From: Fragilaria crotonensis
Taxonomy: Eukaryota; Bacillariophyta; Fragilariophyceae; Fragilariales; Fragilariaceae
Reading direction: 5' to 3'
Assembly: GCA_022925895.1 (NCBI GenBank)
Contig: JAKSYS010000329.1
Span: 1 to 64,000, forward strand
DNA length: 64,000 bases
The notes under the pieces were generated by a model that saw only the letters and a program-made list of their open reading frames with translations, did not search any database and was not told the origin of the DNA. A program made the translations under genes and the position numbers. Positions 20,961-31,988 of this stretch are shown here, piece by piece. How positions within the stretch are numbered: position 1 is the first letter of the stretch; every line of letters starts with the position of its first letter.

Positions 20961-21904
20961 TTGGATGTAGTCATGAGTTTACTTGACATCAACGCTGTTG
21001 AATGATTCGAGGATACCTCTTGCTCATCATTGTTGCTTCTTCTTGAGTGCTGTGTAAGGGAAGCAAGCAGCAGTGAAGCTGGCTGGGTCGCCGGCCTCCT
21101 GTGACCGTGTATCTGAGGGAAGGAGCGGCCTTGCTTGTACTTACAATTGCGGACATGTTTGCAGAGTTAGCTAAGTGCTGGGGATGGATGCAGGGAGGCA
21201 GATTCCTTCTTGATGACATTTGTCCCATGCTGCTTTACCAGCCAAGATCTTCTTGGTGCTGTGTTGCATGGCACAGAGGGATTCCTCCATAGGAGCATTG
21301 CATCATCAAATGGATTGCCTCTTGCTTGCTTATGAAGATATTAGAGCAAGGTATTGAAGAAATTGATGCCCTTCCACAATGCCTCCTTGAAGATCATTGC
21401 CTTATGCAAGGCAGACTTATGCTGGAGGATTTAAGGTGCTGAGCATGGAAGCTGTTACCTATGCAAGTGCACTTCAATCCTTCAGAGAATTTTGTGTATG
21501 CAAGGAGAAGAGAAAAATTTCATGGTGATCTTGCTGATCCAGCATGTCCAATATGAGCTAGGTGGAATCTGACTTCATTATTCTCAATTGGACAGCAAGG
21601 GACATGACATTGCAGTTGAAGATGCCAGCATTAACAGTTCTCTTTCTTGCACTCTAATTACAAATGCAAAGAATACAGAATCTTGGATAGTCTGTCTTCT
21701 TAGTAATTACTTCATTTTGGAAAGAATAGATGTGCTTTTTGGCACTTCATGTTGAGCAAACAATGGCAAACAACTAGTTCCCGAATTTAACCCGAAAATA
21801 AGTTTTCAAAACTCCCGAATTTAGCTATTTTCGTTATTTTCGGATTTACACGAAAATAGGTAGGCCTGCGCCAGGTATGTAAACATATATATTTTTCGTC
21901 AAAG
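20961..21904. other. Noncoding or unrecognised stretch
   Basis: A region of mixed composition with short frames on both strands, none recognisable. 21300-21600 contains long runs of GCTT/TTGAAGAT words that look like decayed coding or repeat DNA. Nothing supportable. Confidence 0.4.
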
Positions 21905-22510
21905 TACTGCAATCGGTTCGCATTTCGTAGATCGGATTAGCACTTAAAAATGTTCGCAGTCGCATTACGCAGTCTGTCGTCTGCAGTCCGCGGTCAATTC
22001 GACCCACAGATGTATCTGTCAAAGTATGTAAGGTTCGCATTTTGTAGCTCGGATGCCACAAGAAATGTTCCCATTTGCATTTCGCAGTTTGCAGTCCGCA
22101 GTCAATTTGACCCACAGATGTATCTGTCAAAGGTCAAAGTATGTAAGGTTCGCATTTTGTAGCTCGGATGCCACAAGAAATGTTCCCATTTGCTTTTCGC
22201 AGTCAGTATGTAAGGTTCGCATTTTGTAGTTCGGATGCCACACGCAATGTTCGCATTTGCATTTCGCAGTTTGCAGTCCGCAGTCAATTCGACCCACAGA
22301 TGTATCTGTCAAAGTATGTAAGGTTCGCATTTTGTAGTTCGGATGCCTGCCACAAGAAATGTTCCCATTTGCATTTCGCAGTTTGCAGTCCGCAGTCAAT
22401 ATGACCCACAGATGTATCTGTCAAAGTATGTAAGGTTCGCATTTTGTAGTTCGGATGCCACAAGAAGTGTTCGCGATTGCATTTCGCAGTCCGCAGTCAA
22501 TTCGGATTGC
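21905..22510 (+). repeat. ~110-bp tandem repeat array upstream of the 570-aa gene
   Basis: The core AAGGTTCGCATTTTGTAG begins at 22030, 22145, 22212, 22320 and 22432, with a degenerate copy near 21912. Each full unit continues GATGCCACAAGAAATGTTC, CATTTGCATTTCGCAG, GTCCGCAGTCAA and the inverted repeat ACAGATGTATCTGT. The unit at 22145 is shortened to 67 bp. The array ends about 60 bp before the start codon at 22569. It may be a promoter repeat, since the same core, in reduced form, lies upstream of the inverted paralogue. Confidence 0.85.
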
Positions 22511-22568
22511 CACAAAAAACCCTGACAAGAAATTCGACTAACAAACAAAAGCAATCTGATCGTGAACA

Positions 22569-24281
22569 ATGATGGTCAACGTCTTAGGGCCCGTTGTGGA
22601 AGTCAATCTTCGAGTTGGCATCCCTAAAGGACTCCTCGCGGATAGGAGCTCAGACATGCTCATGGGTTGCGCCGGTGTGCGACGTGTCATGCTGGTGGAT
22701 CCTGATGCGAATGCAATCATGGCTATGACACCTTTCCGCGCGATGGCCTCTGAGTTGCAGAACGGCTTCATAAGCCCAAACATCGGAGGGAATGTGCAAG
22801 AGGTGGATACGGCGAAGTGGGATGCTATCAAGGCGATGATTACTGGAGCACGCGGGGTAGGAAGCGCCGAGATCACGAGGCTGCGATGGACTGTCAGAGC
22901 TGCCAACGTTGGTATGGCGACAGCCGTCATCTCCCAACCACTGGGAGAAAACCAACCGTGTTGGATCCCATTGCTCAAGGATCTCACAACCGATGCCGAG
23001 GATACTGTGTGGCTCCCTGGGAAGCTTCGCAGCTTCGATCCGCCTTCCGAGGACCAGACGGTTCTGATGGTGATGGAGACGGAGACCGAATTAATTAAGT
23101 CGGAACTGGCTTGGACAAGGGACGGGGAGAGGATCATTCAGTCTAGAGGTGGACTTGGTGCAAAAGTGAAGGATGATGGCACGGTGCATCTTACTAAGGG
23201 AGGAAAGTTCTACTCCTCAATGTACGCAGCAGCGGAACCGGCAACGCTTTTGTACCTGGGATTGAAAGTCCGCCATGAGGCCCTCTTCGAGGCGTGGCAG
23301 AAAGACACAACGGGAATTACTACGAGCACTCGTAATGGTCAGATCCTGTATGATATTGATTGCCAAGGGCAGATTCAGCGAGATTGGGCCACAGAGTTCT
23401 TCAGGAATCCATCGATGGTGAAAGTGGGAGTGCAGAGAGTAGCCGTTGTTGACAACACAGCTGGAGAGGTTATGGTATGCACACCCATGCGTGCTGCGGC
23501 GTATCTCATCAGGAAGGAAAGGAAAACACCTGACGTCGCTGTTTCGAATTCAAGTCGGGTTGAAGACGTTACCCAAAAAGAGCTGGACATGGCTCTCAAG
23601 TTCCTTCGGAACAAGAATGGAGGAACGATCACCACGGATGCAGATGAACATGCCGGCATTCCTACTCGTCTTCACATCACAGAAAGGGACGCAGATGTTG
23701 ATGAAGTTGTATCGGACTGGGATCTTGTTGGGTATTCAAAGGGCGGTGGTTGGGCAAAGTTTTTCGCCGAAGTCATGACCGAGAAGAATTGGTGTATGGC
23801 CGTTATCCAGGGCCGCACATCCGACAGGAAGAACAGTAATTCCGGATTGCGCTACAACCTTGTTTTCAAGGACACGGAAGCGGAGTTGGTGTTTGGTGAA
23901 CATCGAAACTTCAAACGCGGAGCCCAGGATGACGTTATCGTAGGACTGCAGCTTCGAAGAGGGTACGCCGTTATCCGAGGAATAGTGTTAGAGAATGGTG
24001 AGCAGTCACAGTTCGACCAAATGATTATGCCTCGTGGTCTCCGTGGTGTATTCAACAATGATACTAGAGTTGCCAACCCACTAATTGAGTGGGTAATCAG
24101 ACCCGGAGCGTCTCTGGATCAGCTGCACCTTGTGGAAATACGAAAACGCATGTCATTTCGCGCTTACGTCATAAGCGTTATTCTGTCGGTTTTGTTCCTT
24201 CTATGTTTTCTCCGTTTCATTCCTATTTTCAAACTGATTTCTATGGCTGGGTGCACCGCAATGCTCGGAATAGTAGGTTGA
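22569..24281 (+). CDS. Unrecognised 570-aa protein with internal duplication and C-terminal membrane segment
   Basis: Intact frame of 570 codons from ATG at 22569 (MMVNVLGPVVEV), supported by conservation of the same start and upstream bases in the truncated copy at 18146. Two halves resemble each other: GVRRVMLVDPDANAIMAMTP then FRAMASEL (about residues 36-70) and GVQRVAVVDNTAGEVMVCTP then MRAAAYLIRKE (about 290-325). A motif EDTVWLPGKLRSFD lies near residue 150 and RRGYAVIRGIVLENGEQSQF near 470. The last 40 residues (VISVILSVLFLLCFLRFIPI, then a weaker hydrophobic stretch) form one or two membrane-spanning segments, suggesting a tail-anchored protein. No known family comes to mind and I assign no function. 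Codon use looks ordinary and the frame is free of breaks, so this is a likely real gene, either host or element-borne. Confidence 0.75.
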   Translation: MMVNVLGPVVEVNLRVGIPKGLLADRSSDMLMGCAGVRRVMLVDPDANAIMAMTPFRAMASELQNGFISPNIGGNVQEVDTAKWDAIKAMITGARGVGSAEITRLRWTVRAANVGMATAVISQPLGENQPCWIPLLKDLTTDAEDTVWLPGKLRSFDPPSEDQTVLMVMETETELIKSELAWTRDGERIIQSRGGLGAKVKDDGTVHLTKGGKFYSSMYAAAEPATLLYLGLKVRHEALFEAWQKDTTGITTSTRNGQILYDIDCQGQIQRDWATEFFRNPSMVKVGVQRVAVVDNTAGEVMVCTPMRAAAYLIRKERKTPDVAVSNSSRVEDVTQKELDMALKFLRNKNGGTITTDADEHAGIPTRLHITERDADVDEVVSDWDLVGYSKGGGWAKFFAEVMTEKNWCMAVIQGRTSDRKNSNSGLRYNLVFKDTEAELVFGEHRNFKRGAQDDVIVGLQLRRGYAVIRGIVLENGEQSQFDQMIMPRGLRGVFNNDTRVANPLIEWVIRPGASLDQLHLVEIRKRMSFRAYVISVILSVLFLLCFLRFIPIFKLISMAGCTAMLGIVG

Positions 24282-24692
24282 CATGGAATTCGGTATAGAA
24301 TAATTTATGTATACACATTTTCAAAGTATGACATCAGCAAATCTTTGTGATCAAAGAACGATTGCCAGATGCGTATGCATATGCCACAAAAAGATCTTTC
24401 CATTGTTCTTGTTGTTTTGCTCTTTGCAAGAATGGTTCTCCTTCTCTTCTATTCTTCGGTTCGTTAAGTCTATGAACGTTGCCCTGCAGAAGCTGTGGTC
24501 GAAATTGTGATCTCCTTCCAAGTATCGAGTGCTCACGCTCGGGGATGTAGAAATGAGAATGGAGGGTCCACGATCGTCCACGAAGAAGAATATGCACGAG
24601 TACCGAAGAATGGTATGCAATTCTCCTGGCAATGGCGGTTCGGTGTTTGTACTATACGGCACGTAGTACGTTGCTTGGGTGAGTTGGACAAT
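24282..24692. other. Noncoding spacer after the 570-aa gene
   Basis: No gene seen. The first about 100 bp presumably hold the 3' end of the preceding gene. Confidence 0.35.
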
Positions 24693-25012
24693 GTTGTGGT
24701 GGTGGCGTTGCTTGCTCCTTGATAAACCTTGACGCCTCTATACCCTTACGATCAAAGACCGGCAAGAGTGCAAATGAGGTAATATAAGGTTTAAAGTAGA
24801 AGTTGTGAGTGGAGTACATGAGAGGTACTCCACTAATTAGACTATCTACATACCTGACTTAGTAACAGGTATGTTGGAGTGCATTCGCACCGGGCGGTAC
24901 TGTATTGTGAATACAGTACCAAACAGCGGTGCGTATACACATACCATGGACATATTGTAAGTCGTGACGAACATGCAGTGACACACTCCCCCATTGTATG
25001 CGTCATGGATAT
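24693..25012 (-). mobile_element. Copia-type 3' LTR with adjoining purine-rich tract (fossil)
   Basis: The LTR runs from TGTTGTGGTGG to CAGTGACACA (about 302 bp on the plus strand), followed by CTCCCCCATTGTATGC, whose complement is the purine tract that primes plus-strand synthesis. The same arrangement, with near-identical bases, flanks the copia fragment at 19964. No coding region of the element is recognisable to the right. Confidence 0.6.
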
Positions 25013-25471
25013 GAAAGCAAAACAATGAGTACACAGGAATGCATTCGGGAAGAACGTGTCAGAGCATCTATCCACGCGCTTGCCTCAAGCCATTATTGTC
25101 ATACTTCAGTATGATATGAGGTACCATTACTATCAATGTACTGTATCTATATGGTACTGTTGCATGGGCATACTGACCGGACTAGGATAGTCTAAAAAGG
25201 GGTGGATCTCCCCACGCCGGTCACAACTTCATCATGGCTTAGAACATTTACCCTCAATTGCATCTTTGCCGGTCTGAGATCGTAAAGGTGAAGAGGGATT
25301 GTTTGTTGCTTTGATACAACAGCACCAACACTTTCTAGCGAACTCGCAGCACATTCGGACACACTTGTTCTTACTTGTTTTGACTTGTTTTGACGATCAT
25401 TGTTGATCATCGTCATTTACGCGAGCCCTCCCTCCTGCCTTACGTATAATCTGCTCCCCGGCAAGTACGTA
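25013..25471. other. Left flank of the large transposon; small minus-strand ORF at 25192-25416
   Basis: A 74-aa frame (25416-25192, MTMINNDRQNKSKQ, ending in VLSHDEVVTGVGRSTPF) is the only candidate. I do not recognise it and cannot tell whether it belongs to the LTR element on its left. The last bases, TACGTA, abut the terminal inverted repeat. Confidence 0.25.
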
Positions 25472-25497
25472 TACATCTAAGGGTGCCAAAACTAAGT
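25472..25497 (+). repeat. Left terminal inverted repeat of the large transposon
   Basis: TACATCTAAGGGTGCCAAAA plus CTAAGT; matches the complement of 37334-37359 with one difference (T for C at position 22). Confidence 0.85.
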
Positions 25498-25539
25498 ACC
25501 ATAGTTGATACAAGAATTTTTTATCATATTTATTGGAAA

Positions 25540-25700
25540 AATTTCAGGATTCCCATATTTAGTTCAGGATTCCTGAAGTTTTTTTCTGGTTTATTTATTT
25601 AGTTCAGGATTCCGACATTTGCTGTTTCCTCATTTTTATGAAGAATTTTTTTTGCTCCTGAACTACTGCAGTATTATTCCTGAGCTTTTTTCTTCATTAT
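25540..25700. repeat. Left subterminal TTCAGGA repeats
   Basis: TTCAGGATTCC occurs at about 25545, 25563 and 25601, and in reverse as TCCTGAA near 25570 and 25655. The matching words on the right side are in 36990-37205. Confidence 0.6.
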
Positions 25701-26349
25701 TTCGATGCACATAAAACACCGAGTACTGTACGTGTTTTGTACGAAATACTGGAGTAGCATGGTGTATCGTGGGTGGACTATTGGTTGTGCCGTACAGTGT
25801 ACAGTATACAGCGGTTTTACAGTGCTGTCAGCTGGGATACTACCGTCGTACTAGCGCAATGGTTCGTTGTTGGTTATACGCTGTACATTGTACGTTGTAC
25901 AAGTAGCTATGGGCGTGTCTGGTGCATGGTGCATGGTGTTCGGTGCCTGCTACAGTACGTTTAGTATGGTGCGGTGGTGTACAGTATGGTAGCTACGGCG
26001 TGGTCTGTGTGTATGGTAGTGTGGTACTGTGTACGGTACTTTCATTACTATAGCGCTGTGTTTTGTGTACTACGGTATGGTGGTAGCGTATAATTTTAGT
26101 ACAGTATTGTATCATGCGAGTACTCCTATGACACTATGCTACGTACTACGTGATCTTGTGTTTTCAACAACAAACCGTAGAATTGTAGGCGATAGTATGT
26201 ACTGATTAATTCTTTGGCACCAATACCAGTGCATGCTGTATATTTCTACAAGGAATTAATTCTTTTTCAGCCACAGTATTGTCTTTAGTAGAATCGTACG
26301 TGATTTTTTTTGCGGGAAGTGTCACATCTCACACTTCGTTCGTTGAGCA
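25701..26349. other. Low-complexity noncoding DNA inside the transposon
   Basis: Rich in GTAC, TACAGT and GGTG words (for example GTACAGTGTACAGTATACAG near 25793). No gene seen. Confidence 0.4.
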
Positions 26350-27310
26350 CTCCACCACTTGGTGTCATGCCCGACACCACATTGATGCTCCATTATTTGG
26401 CATCTTCGCTCCTTCTTCGTCCTTTCCCACCCACAAGACATTGCAGTCTTAAGTGGTAAGACTGCAAATGTGCTTTTTTTCGTGTTGATTGTTGTGTTGA
26501 TTGAATGTTTCCATCATGGTGATGGTCGAATGAGTTTTGAGGTACTCCCGTTGTGCCAGTACCGTTGTCTACGTACGGTGCTCAGGGTGCAGTCAAGTAC
26601 TGGGACGAGTTCGCACGACAGTACCTTGGAGGTTACGGTGATACACTACGTCGCGCCTGTACAGTCGTCTACCTACCGTACTTAGGGTGCTGCCAAGTAC
26701 TGGGAGTACGACAGTACCTTGGAGGCTACGGTAATACACTACGTCGCGCCTGTACCGTGGTCTACGTACCGTACTTATGGTACTGCCAAGTACTGGGAAT
26801 ACGACAGTACCTTGGAGGCTACGGTACAACACTACCTTGTGCATGTACTGTTGTCTACGTACTGTACTCATGTTGCTATCAAGTACTGGGAGTATGACAG
26901 TACCTTGGTGGACCTTCGGTTTATTACAATACTACCTTGTGCCTGCTGTACGGTTGTCGATGTCACAACTTGGTGTCATGCCCAACACCGCATTGAATGT
27001 TTCATTCTGTGCTTGTCCCCTTGCCCTTTGCTTCTTCTTCCTTTCCACTAACAAGGGCACTTAACTGTCGTTCTTGTTCGTGAGTTTTTGATTGTTTTGT
27101 CCTATCAACACAAGAATGTTGTGTTGAATCGTCGTTTCCATCATTGTGAGCAACTGATTGATTTGTTGAGGTACTCCTGTTGTGCCTGTACCATTGTCTA
27201 CGTACTGTACTCATGGTACTGTCAAGTACTGGGACGAGTTCGCACCACGACAGTACCTTGGAGGCTTCCGTACAACATTGTGCTGGTACTGTACTCCAGT
27301 CTTTCTTGTT
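26350..27310 (+). repeat. Minisatellite with ~96-bp units inside a ~610-bp higher-order duplication
   Basis: Units start with GTACCGTTGTCTACGTAC-type words at 26559, 26659, 26752, 26845 and about 26944, and carry CAAGTACTGGGA and ACAGTACCTTGGAGG. A larger unit holding a TTGGTGTCATGCCC-ACACC block, a TTTCCATCAT block and GAGGTACTCC(C/T)GTTGTGCC recurs: 26350-26960, then 26964-27290. In the second only one short unit (about 27190) is retained. Frames through it are open by chance because the unit length is often a multiple of three, and I do not call them genes. Confidence 0.8.
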
Positions 27311-27659
27311 GACGTTGTGTCATTGCACATGATTGTATTTTCCAGCTTTCAATCTCACATCCTCCTCTTCTTCTCCTTTCATAATTAGGATCCTTGTCGA
27401 CAAGTGTTGTGCTTCTCATTTTGTTGTTAATTGAGGGAATAAGTACTTCGTCTTGTGTGCGTGCTTCGATTGAGTTTGTAAGGCAATCTGTCATCTAGAA
27501 TCCAATATTCGGTCATCTGCGAGAGATTCTCATTGATTTGAGTGAATCAAACCAGATTGATCTACCGGTATTGGTTCTTTTGTCAGTTGTCTGTTCGCAT
27601 GCTCAAGAGTTGTATACACGCACACCAGTTGGAGGATTATTCATATTTCAACCAACAAA

Positions 27660-30600
27660 ATGGCAGAGGTTCCATCACTGTCCCCTGTCTCTCGTCAGCA
27701 AGGAGGAGTCCCTATGGATAAGGCGTACCTGTTCCGTGATGGTATGGATGAATTCACACCACCTCCAGGAACAAAGGTCAATAAACAATTCAGATCGCAA
27801 GTTCGAGTCTTTTATCATCACCCGCTCGTGCTGTTTCAGAGTTTCCACTACACATGTTCAGCTCTTGGTTTCAAGACCTCCCGTTGTCCAAGATTATGAC
27901 TCAGAACGAAAGAGAGGACTCCAATGAAATTTGGCAATTCAAGGTAGTTACGTTGTACCCCACACGTGTCCAAACAAACAAAGCTGAGGCGACAAGGTTT
28001 AAGTGGGCGACAGAAGCTGCAAGGCAATTCTACAGCACATCATTCAATTCTACAGAAGCTGATTTGAGCTCTATCGATCGTGCTGTGAATTCTGATCCAT
28101 CAATAATGATTGTGGGACGTCCTCTTGGAAAAGAAGATGACCCCTTCAAGAAATCTGTCATAGGGTGCCAAGACTCTGTTGTTATTGCATGCATTACATT
28201 TCGAAGTGGAATTGGAGATGAAGTTGGTGCGTCGTTGGTGCTTTGGCTGTTGATTGCAGAATCTGAATCACGGAAGCCATCCGGTCTTACATCCTGGAGA
28301 CGGCAAGGGTTTGGACGTCTGATGTTAGTAATGCTCATCAAGCATTCAACTTTTTTATTATTGTCTCACCGTGAGCTGTCACAATGTCAGGAGAGCCTAC
28401 ATGGTGTGGACATCTACTTGCAGTGTCCCCATGACGAGCCAAAGGAATTCTACCAAGCCTGTGGGTTCCGTCAAATCAATCTCCAAGACACAACTGGCAT
28501 TGAGTTTCTTCCCAAGACAATTGCCGACACCTTAATGGACGAGACCACAGGTGGATTTGCATGGATTGTACCAGAGTCTGAGGAGCACTGCATTATCCCT
28601 CTGATGAAACTTTCTTCCGGTTCCCTTTTGAACAGTGCTGCTAACAGTGCTGCTGTCGAGGTTGTTGAAAGCAACAGTGATGTGATCAGTGCAACAAGAA
28701 ATGATGGTTCCCCGCGTGCTGTTGTTGAGTCAGAGGAAGAAAGCAAGATCAATATAGTCGCAAAATCGAGTGGTGGTTCCCCTTCCTCGTGAGCAGTGAT
28801 GTTTTGGAGATTGTGCAGAGCAACAATGAGACAGTCAGTGCACGGAATGATGGTAGCAACACCAGAAAAACATTTGTATGGTGCCAATACCCTTCATCAA
28901 CAATCGATCTCCAAGATGATGTTGCAAGTGGAGCATTGCTGACAAATGCAGATCTGGAAGAGGCATTTACCGGTCTGGACTATTTGAACAACCTTCTTCC
29001 ACCACCATTTGGTGACCTGGTTCTGCCTGACCAGTTGCGTGGTTTTGGAGAAATGGGATCACAGGAAAGGCTTGATCATAGCAAAAGTGGTGGGAAAACT
29101 TGGATGGCCACCCGTGAGCTGCAAATGATGACTTCACTCCTCATGAGGGATGGCAGGTATCACACATCAGTTGCAATCCTGTCTTTTGACGACATGCAGG
29201 TAATTCAAGGTTGCTTTGCACGTCTTCAACGTCATCTATCTGCAAAGAAGTACGAAAACGACTTGATGGTAGCCAATGGAGCCGATCATGCAGAATGTCT
29301 TGCCCTTGTGAAAAAAAGGTATGGAAGTTCTAAGGAAGAACTTTACCAGAAGTATGATGACCAAATGAATCGTGTTGTGAAGGAAGTCCTGTTGTTCTAT
29401 CCAGGGCTTCTGCAGAAAAGGTTGATTGTGTTTCCTACGAATCTCAGCAACGATCATTGGGGGGCAACATTTGTTTTCAATGCTGGAGACGTTGTGGCTG
29501 CCACGGATGATGTATCATGCCTCCGGACATGTTTTTTTCGCTATTGCAGTCTTCATCCCTCCGGCACGAGAAAAATTCCAAACAATGTCGGTGTTGTCTG
29601 GTTCCTGAACCTTGCCTTCAGTTACCAGGAGCAAAGGAAAAACAGTGCAAATGATAGCAGCACTCCAAACAAGATGAAGTGGCTCAGTCCGTTCGGACGA
29701 ACCTTTTTTTTGGGCAAATGAAGGGCACCAATACATTCCCTGCATTGAGGGTGTTGGATAATGATGTTCTTCCCCTGCAAGAAGATGGCCATAGCTGTGG
29801 GATTGGGATTATAGCTGCAATTGCAATAATTCTCCGAGATATCATTGGGACTCAAGATGGAGTTGCAGCGTACAACGAAATGTTTAGACGCGATCGCATG
29901 GAAATCCAGATGTCAACTGATGTGAAATCGAAGGAGCACATTTGCTGTTTTCCACAGGGAATATTCACAAAACTGTTTAAAAGGGATGATTCGGCTTCCA
30001 TTTCCTACTTGCATGCGATGAAAGCACAGTGGTTTTTGCTGTTTGATCGCATTGCAGAATTTCAACACGTCACAGTCCCAAAACGTCAGAATTCAAATCA
30101 TTTGATGGATCCCTGTTACGGAAGTCTGAAGTTGGAACTTCAGACTTTCACGTGGCCCTGGGTGCCAGTACCATCCAATGCCACAGAGGACGACAGTGTT
30201 ACGTTGGAGGATGTTTCTTCCAGGGAGGATGTTTTGCCAAATGCCAATGAACGGAGTTTGCCATCAGAGGAGGATGTTGCCGATTTCAAACCATCTGGAT
30301 CTGCTGATGGACCTGAACAACAGGAAGAAGATATTGATCTCAACGAAGCCTGGTGGAATGATCCTGCTAAGCTTCCCCCGAGCAAGCAGGGTATGGAAAG
30401 GTGGGCCTCCTCGTACGTATGGTTATGGAGACATTCATGTACCTGATGAATGCCCGAAATTACCTTTCGGAGAAAGTAGGTACAAAACATTGGTATCAGA
30501 CAATGAAGTTGAGAAATTTAGAAAAAAAGTGGCGAAAGAAAGGAGATGACGGTGAAGATCGACCAGTGCTTCTTAGGGATGAAGCAGCAATGAACAAATT

Positions 30601-31988
30601 CGTGGAGGACAGATTTTTGTACTGGGGTTGGAGCTCTACCAAAGATCACATGAAGAATGTGGAAAAGAAGCGGGCCGAGATGCAAAGAAAAATTGATGGA
30701 TGTAAGAAGAAAAAGACAAAGGATGATTACAGAGAGCAGTACACGAAAGAAATAAAGTTTATGAAGAAGGAAAGGAAGAAATTCAAAAGGGCATTTGAAT
30801 TGGAATGGACATTTGGCACTGAGGCCATGGTGCATGGCCTCAAGTACAACCCACGTGAAGATACCTTTGTTGCACTTTTGGTTTACAATGTTAAGACAAA
30901 AGAAGGAAAGTTGGAAAAGAAGGAAGAAAAATTGCTGTTTCCAAAGACTGGATCAAGGATGCCGATTATGCAAAGGGGTAATCCAACATGTCATTAACGT
31001 TGGAAACACGGATGGATTTGTACCTGTTCCTGAAGGAAACCATCCTCATTCATACTAAAAGGTACATAAGCTGCGATACGTTCCCCCACAGACACAATGG
31101 GTGTTTGATCCTCAGTCGAAAAGGTCCTTAAGGAGCAACAGTGACTCACCAGGGGGTAAACATATGAAGCAGATACAGGCCCCTGGTTACTGGGAGGTCA
31201 TCTTTCATGGAGAAACACAGCCCATTCGAACTGATGAAGACTTTGTGAAACAATTTAAGACAGGATTCTTGGAGGAGGTCAAGCGTATGAGGTGTGGATT
31301 TGTTGACATACCAGTGGGCGATTTCAAAGAATCACATTTGCATGAATATCCCAAGCTGCAGGTTCCTGAAGCACCCCAGGTCCACTTTGTACAATCCGAA
31401 GGTGAAGATCTTTGTGTTTCAAAGTCATTGGCCAGTGCTTTATATGCAATTGGCTTTGATAATGCTGCCAAATCCATTAACCATTTTGGTGAAAGTCACC
31501 TAAGAGGAGGTACTGTTGATGCCATTCGAAAGGTGGGACAGTTTGCTGAAACTCAGCTGCCTACATGGATCACCCGACAAGTTCTGAAGAGACCACACAT
31601 GTTTGATTGGCAACTCCTTCAAGAACAAATGAAGGACACAATGGTATTGGCTGTGCTCAATGAATCCGATGGAAATGGTTCACATGCAGTTACCATTCAC
31701 AGTGGGTATGTGTATGATGCAAATGAAGTGGTTGCAATTCCTCTCTGCAAGGAGGCCTTGGATTATTGCTGCTCAACCTCAACTGTGAAGAATGAGTTTG
31801 TGAGCTTTCGGAAGGCAACTCTCTTTTTTTATGATGGCCCAGACATCAACAGGAAGGCAAGTTTTACTCTTTGGGTAGATTCAAACAAGCGAAAGCGAGC
31901 CGATGGTGATGGTCCAAAGATTGTGAGGGCTCGGACAGACGATGGCAACATGTTTCCTTTAGGTACTTTGATGCAACAAGCTAGCTAA
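27660..31988 (+). CDS. Transposon gene 1: GNAT + Ulp1-like protease + papain-like protease (multi-frame)
   Basis: Likely start MAEVPSLSPVSRQQGG at 27660. A frame change before about 27900 leads into the GNAT part: SVVIACITF (28175), RRQGFGRLML with the acetyl-CoA loop (about 28300-28330) and EPKEFYQACGFRQ (28436-28475). A spacer with an internal repeat (SARNDGS) follows. The Ulp1/C48 part has NDHWGATFVF with His (about 29450) and QEDGHSCGIGIIAA with the catalytic Cys (29778-29810). A lysine-rich helical region (30500-30800) comes next. The last part (31101-31988) has LCVSKSLASALYAIG (Cys, about 31412) and GSHAVTIHSGYVYDANE (His, about 31680), which looks like a second, papain-like cysteine protease. 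The frame changes about six times. Gene 3 of the same element is spliced, so some may be introns, others decay. Ulp1 proteases are known passengers of Plavaka/Zisupton-type transposons, but this three-enzyme arrangement I do not know. Relative: 1-1435. Confidence 0.6.

Noticed and set aside
21846-22525. Short frames and a CRISPR-like look upstream of the 570-aa gene
   Set aside because: Units of ~110 bp repeat in full with no unique spacers, and this is a eukaryotic genome. It is an ordinary tandem array.
25192-25416. 74-aa minus-strand frame as a real gene
   Set aside because: No recognisable motif, unclear relation to the neighbouring LTR, and too short to stand alone. Kept only as a note in the spacer entry.
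26553-26900. Open frames on both strands through the minisatellite
   Set aside because: They arise because repeat units lack stops in several frames. The proteins are low-complexity repeats and no motif is present.
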